A stretch of 17,644 bases of DNA from Flavobacteriales bacterium (GTDB taxonomy: Bacteria > Bacteroidota > Bacteroidia > Flavobacteriales_F > PHOS-HE28): positions 1-17,644 of the forward strand of contig JADJVC010000024.1 in NCBI GenBank assembly GCA_016710685.1, in the 5' to 3' direction. A model generated the notes under the pieces. That model saw only the letters and a list, made by a program, of their open reading frames with translations, did no database searches and was not told the DNA's origin. The position numbers were made by a program, and so were the translations under genes. The first letter of the stretch is position 1; each line of letters starts with the position of its first letter. Below are positions 1-7,822 of the stretch, piece after piece.

Positions 1-2230
1 GGCTGCTGAACACATCGCGCACGCTGACGTTGATCACGCCTTTGCCCTTCATGATCTTCTTCCGGACGCCCATGTCCAGGAACGCGAAACCGGAAACATC
101 GGATTGCACCGTGCGGTAGCCGGAGAGGTAGTTGCCGGTAAATTCCAGGTCCACATCCGCAGGCAGCTTGAACTGAGTGGTGAGCCGATGTCAGTTTCTG
201 GCCGGTGAAATCGAAGGACTGTTCGGCATAGGTTCCCTTCCGGTCGAACATGCCGATGTTGAGGTCGGCATTGAGCGTGACCCACTTGCACGGGTCGTAC
301 TTGCCGTTGAACTCGAAGCCGGTGGAGCCGTTTGTGCCGATGTTCAGCGGAATTGTGGTGTTCACGTTGTCCGCGAAGGTGCTGATGCGCTCAACCACGT
401 CGGTGGTGTAGAGGTGGTACACGCTGGCGTTCAACGAGGCCTTCTTCACAATGAGGATACTGCAGAACTCGGAAGGAGTTGTGTACTCGGGCTGCAGGTC
501 CGGGTTGCGGTGCGGATGTTGTAGTTGTTGGTGATGTTGAAGAATGGGTTCAGGTCCCAGAGCCGGGGCCTGTCGATCTCCGCGAATAGCCACTGCAGTG
601 AAAAGAACTCGGAGATCTTGTGCGTGGCATGGGCGCTGGGGAACAGGTCCGTGAAAACCCGGTCGTTGCCTTCGTTGGTGGTGGTGAGCAAGGTCCGCAG
701 GTCGGTATGTTCCATGCGCAGCCCCAGCTTGATGCCCGATTTCCCGCTTTCGTACGACCCCGTGCCGTAGACGCCGAGCACCTTCTGGTCGTACTGGAAA
801 TCGTTGGTGAGGTCCGGGTCCAGCACATAGTCTCCATCGATCAGGTTGCGCACCGCGTAGTTGTTGCCCACATCGTTCAAGGCATATTGGGCCCCGGTTT
901 CCAGGGTCACCTTATCCGAAAGTGGGTCGGTGTAATCCAGCTTCAGCGTTTGGTCGGCGCGGTTGAATTTGGTGGCTGTGCGTTGGTCGCTGTTCACCGT
1001 TGTACCCAGCAGGGTGTTGGTGGTGAACTGGGAGGATTGGTCCTTGCCGAAGTAGGAACCCTGCGCGCTCATCAGCAGGGTGTGCTTCTTGTTGTCCTTG
1101 AATTCCCCGCTTGTATTGCAGGTCGTATTGCCATTTCGGGTTGGTGGCCTCGGTCTCCTCCTCGCGGACCCATTCGGATGTGATCGCATCCGTGCCGGTG
1201 AACGAACTGAACGCGGTGCTGGAAGGATTGCTTTCCACCTCGTAGGCGAAGTTGCCCGATAGCGTCAACACGTTCCGGGCGTCGATGTGGTAGTCGGTAC
1301 CGAGGGTGATGTTGTAGAAATTCTCGTTGCGGTATGAAGAGCCCTCGCTGGCAATGGTGGTGCCGCTGTTCCGGTCCGTGTTGACGGCCTCCGCAAACCG
1401 GGGCAGGGAGCGGTAGCCGAGCCCCATCTGGCAAAAAGGTTGAACTTGTTCGTCCGCCGGTTCAAACTGAAACCCACGCTGTGGTTATCCGGCGAGCCGG
1501 TGTTCAGGGAAACGGAGCCGTTCAGGCCTTTCTGTTCCTCCTTCTTCAGCACGATGTTGAGGATGCCCGCCGTTCCCGCCGCGTCGTACTTGGCGGAAGG
1601 GTTGGTGATCACCTCCACGCTCTCGATCATGTCCGCGGTGATGGTGCCCAGCGCATTGCCCTGCCCATCGGCCAGGATCGAGGGTTTTCCGTCGATCAGG
1701 ATCCCGCACACCGGAAGATCCGCGCAGGCTCACTTCCTTCAATGTTCACCGAAACCGAGGGCACGTGGTTCAGCACATCCAGCGCACTGGCACCCGTGGT
1801 GCTGAGGTCCGTTCCCACGGTGAACACGCGTTTGTCCAGCTCGAAGGTGCGCGAAGCCTCCCGGGTCACTTCCACCTCATCCAACTGTTCGTGGTTCGCA
1901 TGCAGACGGATCACACCCGCGTCCAAGCCAACTTCCGCAGCGGTGAATTGCGTTATCGTATCCGAGCGGAAGCCAATGAAGCTCACCACCAGAAAAACTG
2001 ACGGAGTAGGGGGAAGCGAGCGTGAATTGTCCATCGAAGTCGGTGGTGGCACCCACCAGCGTTTTCGCAGTTCATTGTTCACTGCGCATCACCGTAGCGT
2101 AGGAATGGGTTGCGCGCTGCTTGCGATCCACCACGTTGCCCGTGATGGTCGTTTTCTGCTGGGCGAACGCGTCCACATTCGCCATGGCCGCCAGGCAAAG
2201 TGTCGCAAATCCGTTCTTCAATATCCTCAT
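1..2230 (-). CDS. TonB-dependent receptor, outer-membrane beta-barrel family (frameshifted, 3' end outside window)
   Basis: This is an outer-membrane receptor that would import a ligand, not identifiable here, using TonB energy. The start at 2230 opens a signal peptide (MRILKNGFATLCLAAM...DAFA, then QQKTTITG). A carboxypeptidase-regulatory-like beta domain follows (TITGNVVD, DFDGQFTLAS, LVVSFIGFRSDT). Next comes a plug domain (LDVLNHVPSVSV, ILIDGKPS, VEVITNPSAKYDAAG, GILNIVLKK). The barrel contains the family signature RIDRPRLWDLNPF near 540-590. About 740 codons are visible, and the end (KGKGVINVSVRDVFS) is probably close to the C-terminus. The reading frame changes at least seven times, roughly at 2090, 2000, 1725, 1425, 1105, 575 and 505. 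At 560-600 two shifts compensate inside a conserved motif, which points to sequence error. It lies 143 nt downstream of acr3 on the same strand, so co-transcription is possible but not shown. Confidence 0.85.
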
Positions 2231-2373
2231 CCACTTCGTTCCACCTGGATTGAATTCTCTGCAACGACCGCGCCTCAAAGCGGGAGGCCAGCGTCAATGC
2301 GGTTCCGGTGAAAATACGACCGGTCAGGCGTATGCAGTACACAAGTTTTCCTAACGACCGTGAAGACGTCTGC

Positions 2374-3395
2374 TCACGCATAGCGCCACCGCTTCGCGAT
2401 CCGCACCAAATGCAGCATGATGGGCACTTCAATCAGCACGCCCACCACGGTGACCAAGGCCGCGCCGCTGTTCAAGGAAAAGCGCGATGGCAACGGCCAC
2501 CGCCAGTTCAAAAGTTGCTCGCGCCGATCATGCTGGCCGGTGCGCAAGTACGGTAAGGGAGTTTCAGCCAGCGGCCACCTTTCCAGCTCAGGAAGAAAAT
2601 AAAGTAGGTCTGCAGTGCCAGCGGAATGGCGATGAGCAAGATGTCCAAGGGCTTTTCCAGGATGCGTTGCCCTTGGAAGGCGAAGAGCAAGATCAGTGTC
2701 GCCAGCAGCGCGGTGATGGACACGGGTTTCAGCCGGGGAGAAAGCGCGATTTGAACCATTCTTCGCCTTTCGTGCGCATAAGCCAAGGTGTGTTAGATAA
2801 CCGGCCAACAGCGGATCAACACGAAGACGAGCACCGAAGTGACCAGCACGCCCCACGGGATAACGATGCCAGTGATGCCCAGTAGCAGCTGCACGATGGG
2901 GATGAAGAGCACGAGGGGATCAGGTCGTTCACGCTCACTTGCACCAGCGTAGTTGGGGTCGCCGCCGCTGAGGTAGCTCCACACGAATACCATGGCCGTG
3001 CAGGGCGCCGCGCCCAGCAGGATGGCCCCGGCGATGTACGCGTTCGCCAGTTCTGGTGTGATCCACGCCGCGTACAGCTTGCTGAAGAAGAGCCACGCGA
3101 AGAAGGCCATGGTGAAAGGTTTGATCAACCAGTTCACCACCACGGTAGGCCCAGCCCCTTCAGCTGCGGACCGATGCGCCGCACGCTGTCGAAGTCCACC
3201 TGCACCATCATGGGATGATCATCAGCCAGATGAGGATCGCCACGGGGATGTTCACGTGGTTCACTTCCGATCGGCGATGCGCTGCATGCCACTGCTTACC
3301 AGTTCGCCCAGTGCGATTCCGACACCGATGCAAAGCAGCACCCAAGCGGTGAGGTACTTCTCGAAGAAGCCGATGGTAGGGGTGGTGTCGTCCAT
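2374..3395 (-). CDS. acr3: ACR3-family arsenite efflux transporter (frameshifted)
   Basis: This is an inner-membrane permease of the ACR3 (bile/arsenite/riboflavin transporter) family that expels As(III), the product of the neighbouring arsenate reductase. The ATG at 3395 lies 4 nt after the arsC stop. The reading begins MDDTTPTIGFFEKYLTAWVL. Several hydrophobic segments follow, then the family's essential-cysteine motif APCTAMVFVWSYL (around 2985-3030) and, near the end, SGAALVTVVGVLIEVPIML, which carries the conserved membrane glutamate. The span corresponds to about 340 residues, the usual family length. The frame breaks near 3267, 3211, 3148, 2935, 2810 and 2530, yet homology continues on both sides of every break. 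The identification is firm. Whether the gene is really disrupted is doubtful. Confidence 0.88.
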
Positions 3396-3399
3396 CCGA

Positions 3400-3819
3400 T
3401 CAAAGTACAAGCACGTGCTCTTCCACGAAGCCGCGGCAATAGGCCTTGATCTCCCCGCGCACCTTGCGGAACGCGTTCATTACTTCCTCCTCGGTGCCGG
3501 TCACTTTCGCTGGGTCGGTGAAGTTGTGGTGGTGCTTCGCGGCGTGGCTTGGGAAGACCGGGCAGGCCTCGCGGGCATTGTCGCAAACGGTGATCACGTG
3601 GTCGAAGGCGATGTCCGCGTATTCATCCACGTTGGTCGAGGTGTGGTGGCCGATGTCGACCCCATCCTCCTTCATCACCGCGATGGCACGCGGGTTCACG
3701 CCATGGGTCTCAACTCCGGCGCTGAAGATCTCCGCACGAATTCCCGCGTAGTGTTGGAGATAGCCGTGGGCGATCTGGCTGCGGCAACTGTTGCCGGTGC
3801 AAAGGACGAGGATACGCAT
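3400..3819 (-). CDS. arsC: Arsenate reductase, thioredoxin-coupled LMW-phosphatase type
   Basis: This cytoplasmic enzyme reduces arsenate to arsenite for export by the adjacent ACR3 pump. It is intact at 139 residues. The N-terminus carries the low-molecular-weight phosphatase loop CTGNSCRS (nucleophile Cys7, Arg13). The pair Cys79 and Cys86 in TVCDNAREACPVFP matches the cysteine relay of thioredoxin-dependent ArsC enzymes such as that of plasmid pI258. The general-acid Asp-Pro is at residues 102-103 (FTDP). It is the first gene of an arsC-acr3 operon. No arsR repressor gene is present in the window, although a candidate promoter with an inverted repeat lies upstream at 3884-3928. A plain protein-tyrosine phosphatase is a less likely alternative because of the Cys pair and the acr3 linkage. 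Confidence 0.93.
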   Translation of the reverse strand: MRILVLCTGNSCRSQIAHGYLQHYAGIRAEIFSAGVETHGVNPRAIAVMKEDGVDIGHHTSTNVDEYADIAFDHVITVCDNAREACPVFPSHAAKHHHNFTDPAKVTGTEEEVMNAFRKVRGEIKAYCRGFVEEHVLVL

Positions 3820-3883
3820 GGTTCAACTGCAAGTATTGCTTTTGGCAGGTTTACGAAGAGCGAATGAGGAACGCGTGGCTGTT

Positions 3884-3928
3884 CGTTGAATTCTATTCAT
3901 CGCAAAAGTACGATTGATAAATTCAACG
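3884..3928 (-). promoter_or_regulatory. arsC: Candidate ars operon promoter flanked by an inverted repeat
   Basis: On the minus strand TACTTTTG (3910-3903) fits the Bacteroidota -7 consensus TAnnTTTG exactly, about 84 nt upstream of the arsC ATG. It is bracketed by a perfect 9-bp inverted repeat, CGTTGAATT (3884-3892) and AATTCAACG (3920-3928). A shorter dyad TTGA-N5-TCAA lies at 3914-3926, just upstream of the -7 box. Paired TTGA/TCAA half-sites resemble known ArsR-type operators. Binding by a metalloregulator is inference. Confidence 0.45.
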
Positions 3929-3992
3929 GTAGTGCTGATTAACACGCACGAAGGATAGCTCGCCGCGAAACCTACGGGAGTGCGGTTCTCCG

Positions 3993-4958
3993 TTATTCCA
4001 CGCGCAACTCACCGTGCCATTCCGTGGATCCCATCGTGGCCGAAAGCACATACAAGCCAGGAGCCAGATCCTCGACAGCAATCCGGTGGGGCGAGCCAAC
4101 GATCTGCTGCCGACGCACCTGCTTCCCCAAGACATCCGTGATCACAAGTTCGATAGACCCTTCCGGCAAACCGGCGATCTCCACGGTGCCGGAAGCCGGG
4201 TTCGGGAAGAGTTGGAGCTGATCGTCCACAGGGACTTCCTGTAAGCCGGTGGAAATGTCCGCCATGCAGCGGATGCTTGCGCCATATACGCGGTCAAGAA
4301 TGAACCGGGAGAGCGTGGGGTCATTATCACCAAAGCTTCGGATCCACGCTTTGCTTTGTTGGCCATAGGTGGAGGACCACAAATAGGTGAAGTTCTTAAG
4401 GCTTTCGAATGTGCCATCGGGCTCCCTGTAACCTGCGCCGCGTGCGCTGAAGCCACTGCTGTTCGTGCCGTTGGACGAATACCAATGCATTACTCCCGCT
4501 TCTTTCAATTGCATGGCGATGTCCGTGCCGGTGCCAGGCCCGTTGAAGCCCGCGTTGGGACTCACCGTGGGATCGAGGAAGATGGTCATATTACTCCACT
4601 CCGTATCGCTGGGCACGTGCCAGCCGACAGGGCACACATTCAAGGGGTTGTTCACCACGTTCCAGTTGTACAGCGTGCCGTAGCTCGGTGCCTGAAGCGC
4701 GGAATCGTTGAAGTAGAAACAGCGCGCACCCGAGCTGATCTGGTTGTTCCACGTCGAGTAGTCAGATACCAAGTTGATCGGTGTGCCGTCTTGGTAACGG
4801 CTGGTGGCCAAGTTCTCCGCCATCCATTCCTGCCCGTTGATGGTCACCGTGTTGTACACGTTCCCGTCGATGTCCGTTACGGTCTGCGCGCTTGCTGGAT
4901 CGATGGCGAGCAAAAGTGATAGGCAGGTTCCAACAAGGGACGGGATTATTTTGCGCAT
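3993..4958 (-). CDS. Secreted FISUMP-domain protein with T9SS type A sorting domain
   Basis: An intact 321-residue exported protein. Residues 1-24 form a signal peptide ending PASA before Gln25. Residues of about 27-232 match the Fibrobacter succinogenes major paralogous domain family: TDIDGNVYNTVTINGQEWM, MAENLATSRYQDG, CPVGWHVPSDTEW, YLWSST and the closing ASIRCM. Residues of about 248-321 form a type IX secretion sorting domain (LQLFPNPASGTVEIAG, DVLGKQVRR, LAPGLYVLSA), so the protein should cross the outer membrane by T9SS and be released or anchored at the surface. The molecular role of FISUMP domains is not established. It is flanked by arsC and by the SnoaL-like lipoprotein on the same strand, with gaps of more than 170 nt, so it is probably transcribed alone. 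Confidence 0.9.
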   Translation of the reverse strand: MRKIIPSLVGTCLSLLLAIDPASAQTVTDIDGNVYNTVTINGQEWMAENLATSRYQDGTPINLVSDYSTWNNQISSGARCFYFNDSALQAPSYGTLYNWNVVNNPLNVCPVGWHVPSDTEWSNMTIFLDPTVSPNAGFNGPGTGTDIAMQLKEAGVMHWYSSNGTNSSGFSARGAGYREPDGTFESLKNFTYLWSSTYGQQSKAWIRSFGDNDPTLSRFILDRVYGASIRCMADISTGLQEVPVDDQLQLFPNPASGTVEIAGLPEGSIELVITDVLGKQVRRQQIVGSPHRIAVEDLAPGLYVLSATMGSTEWHGELRVE

Positions 4959-5084
4959 GGCTGGGACTCTTGATCCGGGAGTAGGGGTGGCGAAGGTGGT
5001 GGATCAAGTGCGGACATAAGGCATTTCGCTTTGGTCTGCCAAGGTCTGCTGGTCCATGATCCAATGTCCTTGCGCACTGGGGAT

Positions 5085-5101
5085 GGTCCTACCGGAGGAC
5101 C
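5085..5101. repeat. Small perfect hairpin in intergenic region
   Basis: GGTCCT (5085-5090) and AGGACC (5096-5101) form a 6-bp perfect stem with a 5-nt loop. It lies between the terminator of the SnoaL-like gene and the FISUMP gene. There is no T-tract and I assign no function. Apart from this and the terminator I see nothing else in 4959-5177. Confidence 0.4.
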
Positions 5102-5126
5102 CTGCATGGGCGACCGTAGCTAAGAA

Positions 5127-5156
5127 GAACGGCGGGAAGTCGCCTCCCCGCCGTTC
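5127..5156 (-). terminator. Hairpin terminator of the SnoaL-like lipoprotein gene
   Basis: A perfect 10-bp GC-rich stem, GAACGGCGGG (5127-5136) pairing with CCCGCCGTTC (5147-5156), with a 10-nt loop, begins 21 nt after the minus-strand stop at 5178. On the minus strand it is followed by CTTCTTA, a weak T-rich run. Position and strength fit intrinsic termination. Confidence 0.7.
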
Positions 5157-5177
5157 GTCGCGTTATCGCTTATGCAC

Positions 5178-5747
5178 CTACTTCTTCTCCGGAGCCGCGG
5201 GCGGTGGCATCAGGCCCAGCTGCATCATCATCTTGGCCTCTTCAATGTATCCCCAATGCTCTGCGGCCTTGCCGTTCTCGAAGCGCATCACGTCGCAGCC
5301 CATCACGTCCATCACCTTGCCCGTGGCGGGCATCTCGCCCCAAGGTCCCGTATTGGTGCCGGTGATATGGATCTGGAAATACGTGCGGTCACCCTTGGTA
5401 GCCATGCCGAGGATCTCCTGCTTTACATCGGGAAAGGCCGTGTGGTACATTTTCAACAGGTCCTTAATGCTCTGGATGCCAGTGGTTTTGATCGAAGGGT
5501 CCATCTGGTGGTCCACGACGTCGGCGGTCATCAATGTTTCGATGCCTTCCATGTTGTTGCTGTTGAACCGGTCATTGATGGCAGTCACCATTGCCTCTTG
5601 GGCCTTCGCCATACTATCGGTCTTCATCATTTCCGCGTGCATTGCATTCATGGGGTCATGGTGCTCGGCCTTTTCGTGTTCGGCATTTTCGCATGCCGCG
5701 AACAGGAGGATGCCTGCGATCGGAAGAGTGCTCAGTAGCTTATGCAT
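5178..5747 (-). CDS. SnoaL-like (ester cyclase/NTF2-fold) lipoprotein
   Basis: An intact 189-residue protein. The N-terminus is a lipoprotein-type signal (hydrophobic run then LLFAAC, lipidated Cys19), followed by an acidic/histidine-rich linker (ENAEHEKAEHHD). Residues of about 48-175 match the SnoaL-like polyketide/ester cyclase family of the NTF2 fold: VTAINDRFNSNNMEG, DVVDHQMDPS, GIQSIKDLLKMYHTAFPD, then ITGTNTGPWGEMPATGK and the closing W-G-Y-I-E-E. The tail is proline- and lysine-rich. Such proteins are often small hydrolases/cyclases or binding proteins, and I cannot name a substrate. It is monocistronic, with a candidate promoter at 5774-5803 and a strong hairpin after the stop. It is divergent from the TetR gene. 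Confidence 0.85.
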   Translation of the reverse strand: MHKLLSTLPIAGILLFAACENAEHEKAEHHDPMNAMHAEMMKTDSMAKAQEAMVTAINDRFNSNNMEGIETLMTADVVDHQMDPSIKTTGIQSIKDLLKMYHTAFPDVKQEILGMATKGDRTYFQIHITGTNTGPWGEMPATGKVMDVMGCDVMRFENGKAAEHWGYIEEAKMMMQLGLMPPPAAPEKK

Positions 5748-5773
5748 GGGGTTGGTGGTTTTTAAGTGAAGTC

Positions 5774-5803
5774 GAAAGTTAACTATTGGTCAGGTCCGTG
5801 CAA
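5774..5803 (-). promoter_or_regulatory. Candidate promoter of the SnoaL-like lipoprotein gene
   Basis: On the minus strand TTG (5803-5801) is followed after 19 nt by TAACTTTC (5781-5774), one mismatch from the Bacteroidota -7 box TAnnTTTG with a typical -33/-7 spacing. It lies 27 nt upstream of the ATG at 5747. Confidence 0.4.
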
Positions 5804-5973
5804 GATCAAAAGGATCCCGCGCTTATCATCCATGTTCTAATCGGGCCGCAAAGTTGCTTTTCAGGGAACTCCGCGAATACCGGCCCATGAGGCTCCCCGT
5901 TGATCCCTGGTTGTCCCATATTCTCCGCCACGCTACCCTCATCGGAATCAGCGGAAGAATGAAATGCCGAAAT

Positions 5974-5991
5974 AGATACCGTTCAGTATCT
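5974..5991. promoter_or_regulatory. TetR-type operator O1 upstream of the regulator gene
   Basis: AGATACCGTTCAGTATCT is an inverted repeat with 8-nt arms, one arm mismatch and a 2-nt centre. Its core ATACCGTTCrGTAT recurs right after the regulator gene at 6593-6606. It overlaps the -7 box at 5987-5994 and lies 7 nt before the TetR start, an arrangement expected for autorepression. Confidence 0.75.
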
Positions 5992-5994
5992 TTG
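5987..5994 (+). promoter_or_regulatory. Bacteroidota -7 promoter box of the TetR gene
   Basis: TATCTTTG matches TAnnTTTG exactly and ends only 4 nt before the ATG at 5999. With normal spacing the transcript would start at or beside the ATG, implying a leaderless mRNA. I see no clear -33 TTG element at the expected distance. Confidence 0.55.
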
Positions 5995-5998
5995 TTCC

Positions 5999-6592
5999 AT
6001 GGGAAACGCGGAACACACCCGAAAGCACATCTTGAATGAAGCCTCCAAGCTCTTCAACGTGCAAGGCTACAAAGCCACTTCGCTCTCCGACATCACTACC
6101 GCAACCGAGTTGACCAAAGGGGCGATCTATCGTCATTTCGGTTCCAAGGAAGGGTTGGAGCGCGAAGCATTGGTCTTTATGTGCGACCACATGATGAGCA
6201 CCGTTTCCGCCTTGGTAAAAGCAGAGCATACGGCACCGGACAAACTACTGGTGATCTTGGACTTTTACGCTGCATATACCGTCAATCCACCGTTTCACGG
6301 GGGGTGCCCGTTAACGAATGCCTCCATCGAAATGGACGATTCCGACTCCGGCCTACGCGATGTGGTGGACGAAGTAACACGAAAACTGCATGGCGCCGTG
6401 CAGCATATCGTAGCCAAGGGGATCGAACACGGACAACTCGCACCGCGCGTAGACCCATCTTCGTTCGCTTCGCTCCTCGTGGCTTCTGTTGAAGGAGCGA
6501 TCGGCATGATGAAAGTAACCGGAGCCACAAAACACCTGCGCGATGTGATCAGCCTTTTGAAACAACAAGTTGACCAAATGAAGCCGGAATAA
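5999..6592 (+). CDS. TetR/AcrR-family transcriptional regulator
   Basis: An intact 197-residue DNA-binding repressor. The N-terminal helix-turn-helix occupies about residues 7-54: TRKHILNEASKLFNVQGY, SLSDITTATELTKGAIYRHF, GSKEGLEREAL. The C-terminal ligand-binding half contains GGCPLTNASIEMDD, typical of the AcrR branch that includes LmrA/YxaF-like proteins. The ATG at 5999 directly follows a -7 box and an operator-like palindrome. A second copy of the palindrome begins one base after the stop, ahead of the hydrolase gene 32 nt downstream. The regulator therefore probably represses both itself and the hydrolase and is released by a small molecule that may be related to the hydrolase substrate. 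The ligand is unknown. Confidence 0.92.
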   Translation: MGNAEHTRKHILNEASKLFNVQGYKATSLSDITTATELTKGAIYRHFGSKEGLEREALVFMCDHMMSTVSALVKAEHTAPDKLLVILDFYAAYTVNPPFHGGCPLTNASIEMDDSDSGLRDVVDEVTRKLHGAVQHIVAKGIEHGQLAPRVDPSSFASLLVASVEGAIGMMKVTGATKHLRDVISLLKQQVDQMKPE

Positions 6593-6606
6593 ATACCGTT
6601 CGGTAT
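6593..6606. promoter_or_regulatory. TetR-type operator O2 between regulator and hydrolase
   Basis: ATACCGTTCGGTAT has perfect 6-nt arms around a 2-nt centre and shares 13 of 14 bases with the core of O1. It sits in the 32-nt gap between the TetR stop (6592) and the hydrolase ATG (6625), where a bound repressor could block a local promoter or transcript elongation. Confidence 0.75.
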
Positions 6607-6624
6607 AAACCTAAGCCAGCACCC

Positions 6625-7485
6625 ATGAAACGCTTTGCCAAACTGATCGGCCTCTACCTGAACGGGCTCGCACTCATTTCAAAACCACTTGCGGGGAAAC
6701 AAGGTTTCTTCATTTTTTGTCACCCCTTCGCACCGGGCCTGAAGGAACACCAAGCCGATTTCCTGAACACCGCAAGCCGCAAAGTGGACCTCGTTTTTCA
6801 GAACAGAACAGTAAAGACCTACCATTGGGGAACAGGTCAAAAAAGGATTCTTTTCCTTCATGGCTGGCAGAGCAATTCGTTTCACTGGAAACGATTTATT
6901 GAGCAGTTCGACCATGCGGAATATACCTTGATCGCCATCGATGCACCGGCCCACGGCGCATCGGAAGGAAAGGTCATGAACATACCCATTTATGTAGAGC
7001 TGGTCGGGCAGTTACTCGCTGATGTCGGAGGTGTGCACGCCATCATCGGCCACAGCATGGGAGGGTTCGCGGCCATGCATTATTTACATGAAAGGCCGAA
7101 CGAGGTCCATCCGCCCATGGCGGTTATTGCAGCTCCTGGCCATGCCGAAGATTTCTTTCTCTATTTCCGGGACCTGGTGGGGATCAGCAGGAGGGCAGAA
7201 GGAGCCATGCGTGTCTTTTTCCACCAAAGGACCGGCCACGAGGTGGACTACTATGATTCGAAAAAGTATGGGCCGCACCTCAACGGGCCGGGGTTGGTGA
7301 TACATGATGAAGGAGACCTCGAAGTACCCGTACACTATGCACAAACGATCCATCATGCATGGCCTGATTCCAAGCTGCACATCACCCGGAACGCCGGTCA
7401 TCGGATGAAGAGTACCGACGTTGTCGACCTCACGATCGCATTCGTTTCGCAACATACTGCGGCATGCGTGCCTGTACCGGGTTAA
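6625..7485 (+). CDS. Alpha/beta-fold hydrolase, regulated with TetR
   Basis: An intact 286-residue serine hydrolase of the alpha/beta fold. Visible elements are the oxyanion loop FLHGW (residues 77-81), the strand-helix AIDAPAHGAS, the nucleophile elbow GHSMGG with Ser144, the acid in HDEGDLEVP (most likely Asp231), and AGHRM with His259. The first 30 residues are hydrophobic in patches, but I see no classical cleavage site, so it may be cytoplasmic or loosely membrane-associated. It lies 32 nt after the TetR gene with a copy of that regulator's operator in the gap, suggesting inducible expression. The substrate (an ester, lactone or similar) cannot be read from the sequence. Confidence 0.9.
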   Translation: MKRFAKLIGLYLNGLALISKPLAGKQGFFIFCHPFAPGLKEHQADFLNTASRKVDLVFQNRTVKTYHWGTGQKRILFLHGWQSNSFHWKRFIEQFDHAEYTLIAIDAPAHGASEGKVMNIPIYVELVGQLLADVGGVHAIIGHSMGGFAAMHYLHERPNEVHPPMAVIAAPGHAEDFFLYFRDLVGISRRAEGAMRVFFHQRTGHEVDYYDSKKYGPHLNGPGLVIHDEGDLEVPVHYAQTIHHAWPDSKLHITRNAGHRMKSTDVVDLTIAFVSQHTAACVPVPG

Positions 7486-7822
7486 TCCTAGTATCTTTGG
7501 TACCGATCGACCAATGCGTATTTCTACAATGCGGCTTTGGAAGAAGGCCGTCTTCCAATGAGGACATGGCACGGCTCAAATTCTTCTGCAGGCATAAGGT
7601 AGGGTGAATTGGCAAGTATCAGACAATGGCAGGCTCAGCTATTGATCAGTTCCTTGTACTTGCCGGATATTTCCGCGCACGACGCTATTGGTTGTTCCTC
7701 GTCTGACTTCCAAAGAAACGTGCATAGCTGGGTTGCTTAACACTGATATCCGGAAGAGCTTGGTAGTGGAATGTAACGGGCAAACCGTACCTGAACGCGT
7801 TACGGAAATACAAACTGGCAGT
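7486..7822 (+). other. Intergenic region with an isolated -7 box and a hairpin
   Basis: These 337 nt contain no convincing gene. TATCTTTG at 7492-7499 matches the Bacteroidota -7 box, and 15 nt later an ATG (7515) opens a 15-codon reading (MRISTMRLWKKAVFQ) that could be a leader or a broken start. A hairpin lies at 7537-7558. The upstream in-frame extension of the next gene (from TTG 7688) does not look like protein sequence. Confidence 0.5.
7537..7558. repeat. Perfect 8-bp hairpin after the hydrolase gene
   Basis: TTGGAAGA (7537-7544) and TCTTCCAA (7551-7558) form an 8-bp stem with a 6-nt loop, 52 nt after the hydrolase stop. No T-tract follows, so it is a weak terminator candidate. It could equally be a structure in the leader of the next transcript. 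Confidence 0.5.

Noticed and set aside
1481..2311. 276-codon plus-strand open frame opposite the TonB receptor
   Set aside because: The plug-domain motifs are on the minus strand, and the plus reading is rich in Arg/His/Ser with no domain.
2992..3867. 291-codon plus-strand open frame across arsC and acr3
   Set aside because: Both minus-strand genes have decisive family motifs, and the plus frame is a complement shadow.
4356..4919. 187-codon plus-strand open frame opposite the FISUMP gene
   Set aside because: The minus strand encodes an intact signal peptide, FISUMP domain and sorting domain.
5056..5769. 237-codon open frame on the plus strand opposite the SnoaL-like lipoprotein
   Set aside because: It is antisense to a gene with a lipobox, conserved domain, promoter and terminator, and its translation has no recognisable texture.
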